Of a stretch of DNA of 64,000 nt, positions 8,481-16,080 are shown in pieces. How positions within the stretch are numbered: the first letter of the stretch is position 1; each line of letters begins with the position of its first letter. Under the pieces are notes generated by a model. It made no database searches and was not told the origin of the DNA. It saw only the letters and a list, made by a program, of their open reading frames with translations. The DNA is from Fibrella aquatilis (GTDB taxonomy: Bacteria; Bacteroidota; Bacteroidia; Cytophagales; Spirosomataceae): positions 248,001 to 312,000 of the forward strand of contig NZ_JAFMYU010000003.1 of NCBI RefSeq assembly GCF_017353255.1, written 5' to 3'. The translations under genes were made by a program, and so were the position numbers.

Positions 8481-8587
8481 AACGAGTTCAAGGTTTAAAG
8501 TCCAAGGTTTAAAATTGCTCCGCATCAGTAAGCTGGCGGAGCAACTTTAAACCTTGGACTTTAAACCTTGAACTCGTTTTACTTCAC
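8472..8587. repeat. Intergenic palindrome P5 (52-bp stem, 1 mismatch)
   Basis: Arms 8472-8523 and 8536-8587 match at 51 of 52 positions with a 12-nt loop. Heptad words GTTCAAG/GTTTAAA/GTCCAAG/GTTTAAA form the arms and TTGCTCCGC/GCGGAGCAA the core. The outer ends include the final codons of both convergent genes. Confidence 0.95.
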
Positions 8588-9201
8588 CGTTTCAACAATT
8601 TAAACGCCATGGCCCGCCCTTGGCCCTGCATGATGGCCAGGTTGATCCAGACGAAGGCAAACTGTTCCAGCAGCGGTACTTTGTCGTCGCCGCCGAAATC
8701 ATAGCATTCGGCAAAGCCCGCGTCGAGGGCCAGTTGTTGGGCAATGGCCTTGCCTTTGGCGCTGCTACCCGCCATAAACATGTCGATGTGTACCCCGCCG
8801 TAGTTGGGGTCATGCATGTTTTCAGCCCCGGTACTGTTGAAGCACTTCACTATGTCGGGGCAATTGGTCCAGTGTTGAAGGGCTTCGGTGGTGTGCGAAA
8901 ACGGCTCAGGCCTGGCGCGCAGGCCATTCATGGCGTCGATGATCACCTTTTGACTTACGTCGCCGAGGGCTTCAGCAATCGATTGGGTGGCCTGCGGCAC
9001 GGCGGCAATGAGCACCACGTCGGCCGCTGCCACGGCCTCGCCAATAGGGTATACGGTGATGGCGGCAGATTTGTCAAGCAACGCCCTGCCTTTAAAGTCG
9101 GCCGTGTTGCGTACGCCCAGTCTGATGGTGTGCCCGGCCTTGGCCCAGGCTTCGGCCAGGGCGGCACCTACGTTGCCGGTGCCAATGATTGCGATGTTCA
9201 T
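8584..9201 (-). CDS. NADPH:F420 oxidoreductase-like (F420_oxidored family) protein
   Basis: 205 residues with an N-terminal Rossmann fold (MNIAIIGTGNVGAALAEAWAKAGHTIRLGVRN: GxGxxG at residues 7-12 and a basic end to strand 2 that suits NADPH). This is the family of F420-dependent NADP reductases, but Bacteroidota generally lack F420, so a generic NAD(P)-dependent dehydrogenase role is more likely. The start codon overlaps the upstream TMEM175-like gene by 4 bp, indicating translational coupling. Confidence 0.75.
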   Translation of the reverse strand: MNIAIIGTGNVGAALAEAWAKAGHTIRLGVRNTADFKGRALLDKSAAITVYPIGEAVAAADVVLIAAVPQATQSIAEALGDVSQKVIIDAMNGLRARPEPFSHTTEALQHWTNCPDIVKCFNSTGAENMHDPNYGGVHIDMFMAGSSAKGKAIAQQLALDAGFAECYDFGGDDKVPLLEQFAFVWINLAIMQGQGRAMAFKLLKR

Positions 9202-9842
9202 GCGTTTGTTTTGGCATGTAGCCCTGGCTGGTGAGCAACTGACTGTTGGGCGGAGTTAAAGAAAATAAAGTAGATGGGCACGAGAGCAAACACGGCCATG
9301 GCCAGCCTGTAGTCGACAAGGCCCAACAGCGCACCTGTGCTGTAGAGCAGCGGCCCGAATAGCAGCGACCGTACTGTAGCTTTCCGAAAATGAGCGCGGT
9401 TCACGTCTGGTTTCAGTACACCATGACTACGATAGGCCTGCCATCGTAACCCACTAAATGTCAGCGACATAAGGGCCATGACGCCACCAAATACCAGCGA
9501 CGAGACCGGGTTGGTGAGGTAATCGCCCAGCAGGGCCGTCGGAAATGGAATAAAGGAACACCAGAGCAACAGAAAGGCATTGAGCCAGAAAACGCCGTGG
9601 GTGATGTGGGCAATTTGGTCAAGAATGCGGTGGTGGTTAACCCAGATGATGCACACCATCAGGAAGCTGATAACCCAGCTCACCAGCTTGGGTAACAGCA
9701 GCAGCAGCGCCTTATATAAGTCAGCCATCGACGCATCGTGTGTCAAATGAGGCACTTTCAATTCCAGCACCAACAGCGTGACGATGATGGCAAACACGCC
9801 GTCGCTAAAGGCTTCTACCCGCGATTTGGAAAAGTAGGTCAT
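9198..9842 (-). CDS. TMEM175-type (DUF1211) potassium channel-like membrane protein
   Basis: 214 residues with about six hydrophobic helices. The N-terminus RVEAFSDGVFAIIVTLLVLEL carries the FSD motif (RxxxFSDGVFAI) that defines the TMEM175/DUF1211 family, whose bacterial members form tetrameric K+-permeable channels in the inner membrane. One six-helix repeat per chain is the bacterial form. It overlaps the F420-type reductase by 4 bp and follows the DUF481 gene by 4 bp, so the minus-strand genes from 11381 down to 8584 read as one operon. Confidence 0.85.
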   Translation of the reverse strand: MTYFSKSRVEAFSDGVFAIIVTLLVLELKVPHLTHDASMADLYKALLLLLPKLVSWVISFLMVCIIWVNHHRILDQIAHITHGVFWLNAFLLLWCSFIPFPTALLGDYLTNPVSSLVFGGVMALMSLTFSGLRWQAYRSHGVLKPDVNRAHFRKATVRSLLFGPLLYSTGALLGLVDYRLAMAVFALVPIYFIFFNSAQQSVAHQPGLHAKTNA

Positions 9843-9846
9843 GGGG

Positions 9847-10608
9847 TTAGTTGTTGCTCAGTGAGATGCCGTAGGTGATAAACAGGTCATACGGTTTGTT
9901 TCCCACCAGCTCCACATGCTCAAACGTATAACGCAATCTGGCCCGCACCGCCACCCGTTTACTGATCGGTAGTTCCAGCGAATCGTCGGTGTGAAATCGG
10001 TAGTTTTCGCCATCCAGTACCGACTGCTGAAACCAGCATTCGTAGTGTAGCCGCAACTTATTGCCTAGTAGTTGTTGCCGCCCAAATACGCGCCCCGTTG
10101 CCCGGATGGTCTCGATCACATTGGGCCGTGAGCCGTTGGATTCGTGGTGTTCAAAGACAGTGCCGCCATAGGCTGAATGCTCGAAACTGGCTGTGAGTGA
10201 CAGCTTTAGCAAGCTGTGTTTTTCGCGAACCAAATTATAGCTTATCCCCACGCCGGGCTGATACCGGAAGTTAATTTTCCGGCGGTAATTTGTTTCCATA
10301 AGGAGCATTACGTAAGGATATGGGCGATGCAACGGGTTCAAATACAGAAAGTTAGTCGAAAGTAGGTCTGATTCGGTCTGCCTGTTAAACGTCTGGCCAT
10401 ATTGGTAGTCGTTGCGGCTGCTGACGCCCCACCGCTGGTTGGCATACGCCAGCTCGGCCCGGTTAATGAGCAACAACCGGCTCACGATACCATCGAGGTA
10501 GGAGCCGGTTGTGGTCAGTTTCAGTTGCAACGGAATGGAGTCGCTCTCGTTGAGTTGCGCCAGCGCGGGCCGGGTAATCAGAGCAAACATCAGCAGCCAC
10601 CATCTCAT
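9847..10608 (-). CDS. DUF481-like outer-membrane beta-barrel protein
   Basis: 254 residues from the ATG ending at 10608, which gives a signal peptide MRWWLLMFALITRPALAQ; a longer frame upstream would overlap the neighbouring gene and has no signal character. The mature part is a run of amphipathic strands (for example RRKINFRYQPGVGISYNLV) ending YGISLSNN, consistent with a 12-16-strand barrel of the DUF481 type. Likely outer membrane, function unknown. It lies 2 bp downstream of the DJ-1/PfpI gene, in the same operon. Confidence 0.7.
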   Translation of the reverse strand: MRWWLLMFALITRPALAQLNESDSIPLQLKLTTTGSYLDGIVSRLLLINRAELAYANQRWGVSSRNDYQYGQTFNRQTESDLLSTNFLYLNPLHRPYPYVMLLMETNYRRKINFRYQPGVGISYNLVREKHSLLKLSLTASFEHSAYGGTVFEHHESNGSRPNVIETIRATGRVFGRQQLLGNKLRLHYECWFQQSVLDGENYRFHTDDSLELPISKRVAVRARLRYTFEHVELVGNKPYDLFITYGISLSNN

Positions 10609-10610
10609 AG

Positions 10611-11381
10611 TTATTCGCCGAGGGCAGCAATGATGGCACGGGCGGTTTCGGCACCGCTGAAGTTCTGCTGTCCGGTAATGAGGTTGCCGTCGCGGATGGC
10701 AAAGCCGCGCCACAGACCCGCCTGCACGTAGTTGGCTCCCAGTTTCTTCAGTTCGTCTTCAATGCGCCAGGGCATTAGGTGCTGGCCACGGGGCATCAGG
10801 TTATAGTCCCAGACGGCATTGTCGGCAAAATCTTCTTCTACGTTGGCAAAGCCCGTAACTGTTTTGCCCTTCACCAAATACTCGCCGTTGCTCAGTTTAG
10901 CGTAGCGCAACACCGCTGTGCCGTGACACAGAGCTGCCGTCACCTTGCCCGATTCATAAAATTCGGCAAACTTGGCGTGTAGGTCGATGGCGTTGGCAAA
11001 GGAGAACATGGGCGCTTGCCCACCCGCCACCACGAGGGCATCGAACTCATCGATGTTGAGGGCCGCAATCGGTTTGGTGTTGTCGATGAGTGACCGCAGC
11101 CGGGGCGTGTGCATGAACCCCTGCGAAATGAGGTCTGTCGATGAATAGTCGCTTGGGTCGTTGGGATCACTCATGGCGTCGGCTTCACAGGGCCCACCGT
11201 TGGGACTAAACAGCTCGACATGGTAGCCTTTCTCGGTAAATTCGTAGTAGGGGTGAGTCAGTTCGCTCCACCAGAAACCAACAAGCCAGCCGGTAGTGGT
11301 CGACACGGCGGGGTTGGCAATGACAAGGGCAACCCGTTTGGGTTGCTTCGTGCTGACGATGTTCGGGTCTTTAAGGCTCAT
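10611..11381 (-). CDS. DJ-1/PfpI family protein (Hsp31/glyoxalase III-like)
   Basis: 256 residues, class I glutamine-amidotransferase-like fold. The nucleophile elbow AALCHGTAVL (Cys near residue 147) is preserved, preceded by DALVVAGGQAP. A long insertion with HPYYEFTEKGYHVELFSPNGGPCEAD is like that of Hsp31-type proteins, which detoxify methylglyoxal or act as chaperones. It heads the minus-strand operon and is divergent from an HxlR regulator across 142 bp, a common arrangement in which the regulator responds to electrophile or redox stress; this regulatory link is inferred. Confidence 0.85.
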   Translation of the reverse strand: MSLKDPNIVSTKQPKRVALVIANPAVSTTTGWLVGFWWSELTHPYYEFTEKGYHVELFSPNGGPCEADAMSDPNDPSDYSSTDLISQGFMHTPRLRSLIDNTKPIAALNIDEFDALVVAGGQAPMFSFANAIDLHAKFAEFYESGKVTAALCHGTAVLRYAKLSNGEYLVKGKTVTGFANVEEDFADNAVWDYNLMPRGQHLMPWRIEDELKKLGANYVQAGLWRGFAIRDGNLITGQQNFSGAETARAIIAALGE

Positions 11382-11453
11382 GATCGTACTGTGTTAAGAA
11401 AAGTGAGTAACGCGCCTTAGCGCACTACAAATCTGAACGGACCACCTACTTTT

Positions 11454-11496
11454 ACAACCTGACACACTTTTTTGGTTGTCACTCTCTAAATAGTGA
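11454..11496. promoter_or_regulatory. Possible operator between DJ-1 gene and HxlR regulator
   Basis: Two inverted repeats lie in the divergent gap: ACAACC (11454-11459) with GGTTGT (11474-11479), and TCACT (11479-11483) with AGTGA (11492-11496). Either could be an HxlR-type dimer site. They are short and may be chance. Confidence 0.3.
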
Positions 11497-11523
11497 GCTG
11501 CTGATTATCAGCATATTAACTCT

Positions 11524-11895
11524 ATGCCTGACTTCCTCGATAATGGCCGTGTGTACTACAACCCCGTCGATTATGCGATGCACCACATTGGCGGGACCTG
11601 GAAAACGCCTATTCTGTGGCGGTTGCGCAACCAGACCCTGCGCTATAGTGAGTTGAAAAAATCACTCGACCACATATCCCATAAAATGCTGACCACACAG
11701 CTCCACGAATTGGAAGAAAACGGGTTTGTTACGCGCACGGCCTATGCCACCGTACCGCCCAAAGTAGAATATGCCCTGACCGAAAAAGGTCAGCGGGCCA
11801 TTCAGGTCATCGACGCCATTCGGGCTTATGGTATGGAGCTGATGCGCGAAGCAGGCATTGACCCGGACATTGTTTTTAAAAAGAGAGAAGCCTGA
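11524..11895 (+). CDS. HxlR-family transcriptional regulator
   Basis: 123 residues, a single winged-helix domain. HxlR signatures are GGTWKTPILWRLRNQTLRYSELKKSL (about 23-48), HISHKMLTTQLHELEENGFVTR (recognition helix) and VEYALTEKGQ in the wing. HxlR proteins are dimeric DNA-binding repressors or activators often sensing aldehydes or quinones. Its divergent partner is the DJ-1/PfpI gene, the probable target. The stop codon overlaps the start of the M28 peptidase gene (TGATG), so the two are translationally coupled. Confidence 0.9.
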   Translation: MPDFLDNGRVYYNPVDYAMHHIGGTWKTPILWRLRNQTLRYSELKKSLDHISHKMLTTQLHELEENGFVTRTAYATVPPKVEYALTEKGQRAIQVIDAIRAYGMELMREAGIDPDIVFKKREA

Positions 11896-13103
11896 TGGCA
11901 CCCACCCAAATCAGCATGATTACCACACATTCGCTCCTTCAACTCCTAACCCGCCTGCCGCACCGGGGCGCGGCAACGCCGCATGAACGCGAGGCCGCCC
12001 AACTGCTGGTCGACACCCTGGCCGAGGCGGGGGCGGCCACGCGGCTGATGCCGTTTCAGACGCCCAAAACCTATGCCACGGTGGTTTACTGGATCATTGG
12101 GGGGCTGCTGTCCAGCATTGTGCTCGTGATCTCCAATGGCTTTTTACTACAGCAGGTGGGCCTCGTTATCTGTGGCATCGCGCTCACGCAGGCCTGGCTC
12201 TATTTCAACTGGCGGCATGCGTCGGTGGTGACGTGGCCGGTGCAGCATACCGCCCTCAATGTGCTGGGACAGTGGCCGGTAGCAGACAGAACGCCCCCCA
12301 CGCGGCGCGTGGTGCTGCTGGCCCATTACGATACGGCCCCGGTGTCGGCGCTATATAATCCGAAGCAGCAGCGCGACTTCCAAAAATCACTGCAACTGTC
12401 GCTGGGGGTAATGACACTCACGGCTATTTTACTTCTGGTGCATACCGCCGTGGGGTTGCCCGCCTGGGGGTTCTGGCTGCTGGGGCTGGTGGCCCTGTAC
12501 CTGGTGGCTCAGGCGATATTGGGCACCGTGGGCTTCTGGAATCAGGGTTATACCAACGGGGCCAGCGATAATGCCACGGGTGTGGTGGCGGCCATCGAAA
12601 CGGCCAAACGCCTGCGGGAAAACGCCCCGCCGGGCCTGCTGGTGGAGGTGGTGCTGCCCTCTGCTGAAGAGGTGGGCATGATTGGTGCCCATGCCTACTG
12701 GCAGGCCAACAAAGGCCGTTTCGCTAAAGAAGCAGCCACTACGGCCGTTATCAATTTCGACACACTCGGGGCCGGTAAACTGACCGTGATTGAGCGCACA
12801 GGCACCGTCGAGATGATTCACTACGACAGTCCGCTTACTCAACTAGCGCGGGATCTGGTATCCAGGCCTGCCTTCCAAAATCGGGCGCAGGTTGGCCGAT
12901 GGCACACCGCCGATTTCGACAGCGTGTGGTTTGTGCGGGCGGGCATTCCTACGCTGGCACTCTGCGCGTTAGCCCCCGACGGCACCATGCCGCGCATTCA
13001 CCGGCCCGACGATATACTAGCTGCCGTTGACGAAACACCCATGCACGACGCCGTCGATCTGGCCGAGGCGGTAGTGCGAGAGTGGTGCGCCACGCCGCTA
13101 TAA
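11895..13103 (+). CDS. M28-family zinc metallopeptidase with membrane segments
   Basis: 402 residues. Zinc-binding and catalytic residues of M28 aminopeptidases appear in order: AHYDTAP (His, Asp), GASDNATGV (bridging Asp), AEEVGMIGA (catalytic and metal-binding Glu), NFDTLG (Asp) and IHRPDD (His). Hydrophobic segments near residues 55-95 and 175-215 are unusual for a soluble peptidase and suggest a membrane-embedded insertion. The start at 11895 is taken from the TGATG overlap with the HxlR gene; an ATG at 11916 is the alternative. The substrate is unknown. Confidence 0.85.
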   Translation: MAPTQISMITTHSLLQLLTRLPHRGAATPHEREAAQLLVDTLAEAGAATRLMPFQTPKTYATVVYWIIGGLLSSIVLVISNGFLLQQVGLVICGIALTQAWLYFNWRHASVVTWPVQHTALNVLGQWPVADRTPPTRRVVLLAHYDTAPVSALYNPKQQRDFQKSLQLSLGVMTLTAILLLVHTAVGLPAWGFWLLGLVALYLVAQAILGTVGFWNQGYTNGASDNATGVVAAIETAKRLRENAPPGLLVEVVLPSAEEVGMIGAHAYWQANKGRFAKEAATTAVINFDTLGAGKLTVIERTGTVEMIHYDSPLTQLARDLVSRPAFQNRAQVGRWHTADFDSVWFVRAGIPTLALCALAPDGTMPRIHRPDDILAAVDETPMHDAVDLAEAVVREWCATPL

Positions 13104-13107
13104 TGCG

Positions 13108-13115
13108 TAACTTTG
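13108..13115 (+). promoter_or_regulatory. Candidate -7 element (TAACTTTG) just before a start codon
   Basis: TAACTTTG fits TAnnTTTG and ends 4 nt before the ATG at 13120. If used, transcription would start at or next to the start codon, giving a leaderless mRNA for the acidic protein gene. Confidence 0.4.
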
Positions 13116-13119
13116 GCCC

Positions 13120-13716
13120 ATGCAGGAATTTCCGAACCAGGGGTACGACCCCGATGTGATAGCCGAATTACGTGACGAATGTCGTCAGCAAGGCAAAACG
13201 TTTGTGTATACAGACGAGGAAGAAGACTTTGAAAACGACGACGTAGACGATGACGAGCCTCGCCAGTTTGCGCAGGTGATGTTCGTGGGTAAAGACGCCG
13301 CCGGGAAGGAGGTGATCTACGACGCCATGATCTGCACCCTCCGCCTCCACCACGGCAGCATCGTATTCGAGCAGGCCGTTGAGGAAGTGAAAAAGATGTT
13401 TCCCGGCTACAAACTGCCCGAAGAACGCCAGCCCGGCTACAAATTCGACGCCAGCAAAGAGCAGGAAGTAGAAGAAACCATGGCCGACATCATTGCCGAA
13501 AAGGAAGAAACCGAGTCGGTGAAGGTGCGCGAAGAGGTCACGGTTTCCGACGATGTTGACCCCGACGAAATTGGCCTTGAACTTGACGCCTACCTGAACG
13601 TCGAAGAAATCAACGATGAGGTCATCAGCACGTTCATCGAGCAGTTCAACAGCAACACCCTCAAACTCGACCCCACCATGTACTCGTTCATAAGCGAGGA
13701 TGAGGAGGAGGATTAG
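13120..13716 (+). CDS. Acidic protein of unknown function, linked to MoxR/VWA module
   Basis: 198 residues, strongly acidic: a DEEEDFENDDVDDDE patch near residue 30 and a SEDEEED tail. No signal peptide or membrane segment, so cytosolic. The central part (FAQVMFVGKDAAGKEVIYDAMICTLRLHHGSIVFEQAVEEV) looks like a compact alpha/beta fold and the rest like charged helices. I do not recognise the family. It precedes a MoxR AAA+ ATPase and a VWA protein on the same strand, suggesting a partner or substrate adaptor of that chaperone-like pair; this rests on position only. Confidence 0.75.
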   Translation: MQEFPNQGYDPDVIAELRDECRQQGKTFVYTDEEEDFENDDVDDDEPRQFAQVMFVGKDAAGKEVIYDAMICTLRLHHGSIVFEQAVEEVKKMFPGYKLPEERQPGYKFDASKEQEVEETMADIIAEKEETESVKVREEVTVSDDVDPDEIGLELDAYLNVEEINDEVISTFIEQFNSNTLKLDPTMYSFISEDEEED

Positions 13717-13813
13717 AATGTACAATGAATAATGTACAATGGCTTCGCGTTCGGAATTTGCTGAGCCGCACCGGCGGACCGGCGAAGCCATTGTACATTA
13801 TTCATTGTACATT
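13717..13813. repeat. Intergenic palindrome P6 (32-bp perfect stem)
   Basis: Arms 13717-13748 and 13782-13813 pair perfectly; the 33-nt loop contains further small inverted repeats rich in CCGG. Arm heptads are ATGTACA/ATGAATA/ATGTACA and the inner core is GGCTTCGC/GCGAAGCC. It begins directly after the stop codon of the acidic protein gene. Confidence 0.9.
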
Positions 13814-13836
13814 AATAAACTAAATCAAACGCATTT

Positions 13837-14670
13837 ATGCACTTCCAGGGTACCGATGCCTACGTGGCTACGCGCGAGCTGAGCGTGGCGGTCAATGCGG
13901 CCATTCAGTTGCAGAAGCCACTGCTGATTAAGGGTGAACCGGGCACGGGCAAGACCCTGCTGGCGTTTGAAGTGGCCAAAGCCCTCAACAAACCCTTGTT
14001 TACCTGGCACGTGAAATCGACCACGTCGGCGCAGCAGGGGTTGTATGAGTACGACGCCGTGTCGCGGCTGCGCGACTCGCAGTTGGGCAACGAGGGCGTA
14101 GGCGACTTGGAGCGGTACATCAAAAAAGGGAAGCTCTGGGAAGCCTTCGAGACCGACGAATCGGCGGTATTGCTGATCGACGAAATCGACAAGGCCGACA
14201 TTGAATTTCCGAACGACCTGCTGCTGGAGATTGACCGGATGGAGTTCTACTGCTACGAACTGCGGCGCACGATTTCGGCCCGCCACCGGCCCATTGTCAT
14301 TATCACGTCGAACAACGAAAAAGAACTGCCCGACGCGTTTTTGCGCCGCTGCTTTTTCCACTATATCCGTTTCCCGGAGCGCGAAACCATGCAGCGCATC
14401 GTAGACGTGCATTTCCCGAACCTGCCCGGCGAACTGATGGCCAAAGCGCTGTCGGTGTTTTATGGCATCCGCGAGGTGCGCGCCCTGAAAAAACGCCCCT
14501 CCACCAGCGAACTCATCGACTGGCTTCAGCTCCTGATGCACGCGGGCGTCACGCAGGACGATCTTCTCGACCTCGAAAACCTCCGCGAAGTGCCCCCTTA
14601 TTTGGGTGCCCTCCTCAAAAACGAACAAGACTCCGAACTCCTGGCCGCCCTACGGGCGAAAGGAAGGTGA
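13837..14670 (+). CDS. MoxR-family AAA+ ATPase
   Basis: 277 residues. Walker A GEPGTGKT at residues 33-40, Walker B AVLLIDEIDKAD, sensor 1 IVIITSNNEKELPDAF and an arginine-finger region LRRCFFHYIRFP are intact. MoxR ATPases act with VWA-domain proteins as chaperones that insert metals or assemble protein complexes. Directly downstream is a CoxE-like VWA protein, the standard pairing, and upstream an acidic protein. Palindromes separate the three genes, which are nevertheless all on one strand and close together. Confidence 0.9.
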   Translation: MHFQGTDAYVATRELSVAVNAAIQLQKPLLIKGEPGTGKTLLAFEVAKALNKPLFTWHVKSTTSAQQGLYEYDAVSRLRDSQLGNEGVGDLERYIKKGKLWEAFETDESAVLLIDEIDKADIEFPNDLLLEIDRMEFYCYELRRTISARHRPIVIITSNNEKELPDAFLRRCFFHYIRFPERETMQRIVDVHFPNLPGELMAKALSVFYGIREVRALKKRPSTSELIDWLQLLMHAGVTQDDLLDLENLREVPPYLGALLKNEQDSELLAALRAKGR

Positions 14671-14682
14671 AAGTAACGGTGA

Positions 14683-14767
14683 ATGATGAGTGCTAAGTGA
14701 TGAGTTTGCTTCCGCGTCTATTCTTGCGGAAGCAAACTCACCACTTACCACTTACCACTCACCACTC
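14683..14767. repeat. Intergenic palindrome P7 (imperfect, heptad arms)
   Basis: The inner 14 bp of the stem (GAGTTTGCTTCCGC, 14702-14715, and its complement) are perfect; the outer 20 bp match at about 15 positions. Heptads on the left are GATGAGT/GCTAAGT, on the right CCACTTA/CCACTCA repeated twice each. It ends 7 nt before the ATG of the VWA gene. Confidence 0.85.
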
Positions 14768-14774
14768 AAAAGCC

Positions 14775-15977
14775 ATGTTTCTCTCCTTCTTCCTGCTTCT
14801 TCGTCGGAATGCGCTGCCGGTTACGTTGCCGGAGTATTTGACCCTGCTTGAAGCGTTGCAGAGCGAGGTGGGGGGCGTGACAATTGACGACTTCTATTTC
14901 CTGAGCAAAACCGCCCTCATCAAGCACGAACAGCACCTCGATCTGTTCGACAAACTGTTTGGTCAGTGGGTGGCCGGGCAGGTTCCCGACGGAGCCGACA
15001 GCCTGCCCGCCATCCCGCCCGACTGGCTGCGAAACGCGCTGGAACAAAACCTGACCGATGAAGAAAAAGCCGCGCTAAAAGCCGCTGGGGGCCTCGATGC
15101 ACTCTACGACCGGCTTCGTTCGCTGCTTGACGAGCAGAAAGAACGGCATGAGGGCGGCAATAAGTGGATTGGTACCGGGGGCACGTCGCCGTTTGGGACG
15201 GGGGGCTACGCGCCGGAGGGTTTCAAGATTGGGCCGTCGGAGCAGGGAGCGGGACAGCGGAGAGCGGCGAAGGTGTGGGAGCAGCGGGCCTACAAAAACC
15301 TCGACGATAGCGTAGAATTGAACACCCGCAATATGAAAATGGCCCTGCGCCGGTTGCGCCTGCTTACCCGCGAGGGGGCCGAAGATGAACTTGACATTGA
15401 CGAGACCATTGCCGAAACCAGCCGCAACGGCGGTATTCTGGACGTGAAGCTCCAGGCCACGCGCAAAAACAGAGTGAAAGTGCTGTTGCTCTTCGACGTG
15501 GGCGGGTCCATGGATGAGCACATCGATCTGTGCAACCAGCTGTTTTCGGCGGCCAAATACCAGTTCAAGCACATGGAGTTTCTGTATTTCCACAACTGCG
15601 TCTACGAAACGCTCTGGAAAGACAACACCCGCCGCAAAGACCGCCTGCCCACCTGGGAGGTGCTGCACAAATACAACAAAGAATATAAGGTCATTTTTGT
15701 GGGCGATGCGGCCATGTCGCCCTACGAAATCACCGAAGCCCGTGGCAGCGTGGAACACTACAACGAAGAGGCCGGGCAAGTCTGGCTCGACCGGTTCAAG
15801 ACGCAGTACCCGCACATGGTGTGGCTAAACCCGTCACCGTCAGCCTATTGGCAGTATACCCACAGCACCAACCTCCTCCGTGAGTGGTCGGGTCACCGCA
15901 TGTTTCCCCTCACCCTCGGTGGGCTGACGCAGGCCATGAAATCGCTGAAAAATCCGAAAGTAACGTTCGAGGGGTAA
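14775..15977 (+). CDS. VWA-domain protein, CoxE-like
   Basis: 400 residues from the ATG at 14775; an earlier in-frame start would translate through palindrome P7. The N-half is helical (LPVTLPEYLTLLEALQ..., typical of CoxE-like proteins). The C-half is a von Willebrand A domain with the MIDAS variant FDVGGSMD (about residues 245-252) and later acidic Thr/Asp positions. It is cytosolic and very likely the partner of the upstream MoxR ATPase, as in CoxD/CoxE-type metal or complex assembly. The client is unknown; no molybdoenzyme is adjacent. Confidence 0.88.
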   Translation: MFLSFFLLLRRNALPVTLPEYLTLLEALQSEVGGVTIDDFYFLSKTALIKHEQHLDLFDKLFGQWVAGQVPDGADSLPAIPPDWLRNALEQNLTDEEKAALKAAGGLDALYDRLRSLLDEQKERHEGGNKWIGTGGTSPFGTGGYAPEGFKIGPSEQGAGQRRAAKVWEQRAYKNLDDSVELNTRNMKMALRRLRLLTREGAEDELDIDETIAETSRNGGILDVKLQATRKNRVKVLLLFDVGGSMDEHIDLCNQLFSAAKYQFKHMEFLYFHNCVYETLWKDNTRRKDRLPTWEVLHKYNKEYKVIFVGDAAMSPYEITEARGSVEHYNEEAGQVWLDRFKTQYPHMVWLNPSPSAYWQYTHSTNLLREWSGHRMFPLTLGGLTQAMKSLKNPKVTFEG

Positions 15978-16080
15978 GCGGGTTTTATCCCAAACAGATA
16001 CAGCTCCGAACGTACGGAATGCGCTGAAAATGGGTAAGTTGCGGTAATTAGAATTGGCTACACTGGCTCACTACCGTATC

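Noticed and set aside
15075-15815. 246-codon minus-strand open frame
   Set aside because: Antisense to the VWA gene, which has clear motifs; the long opposite frame results from GC-rich codon bias. The same applies to 61050-61775, 29689-30273, 49868-50683 and 46150-46758.
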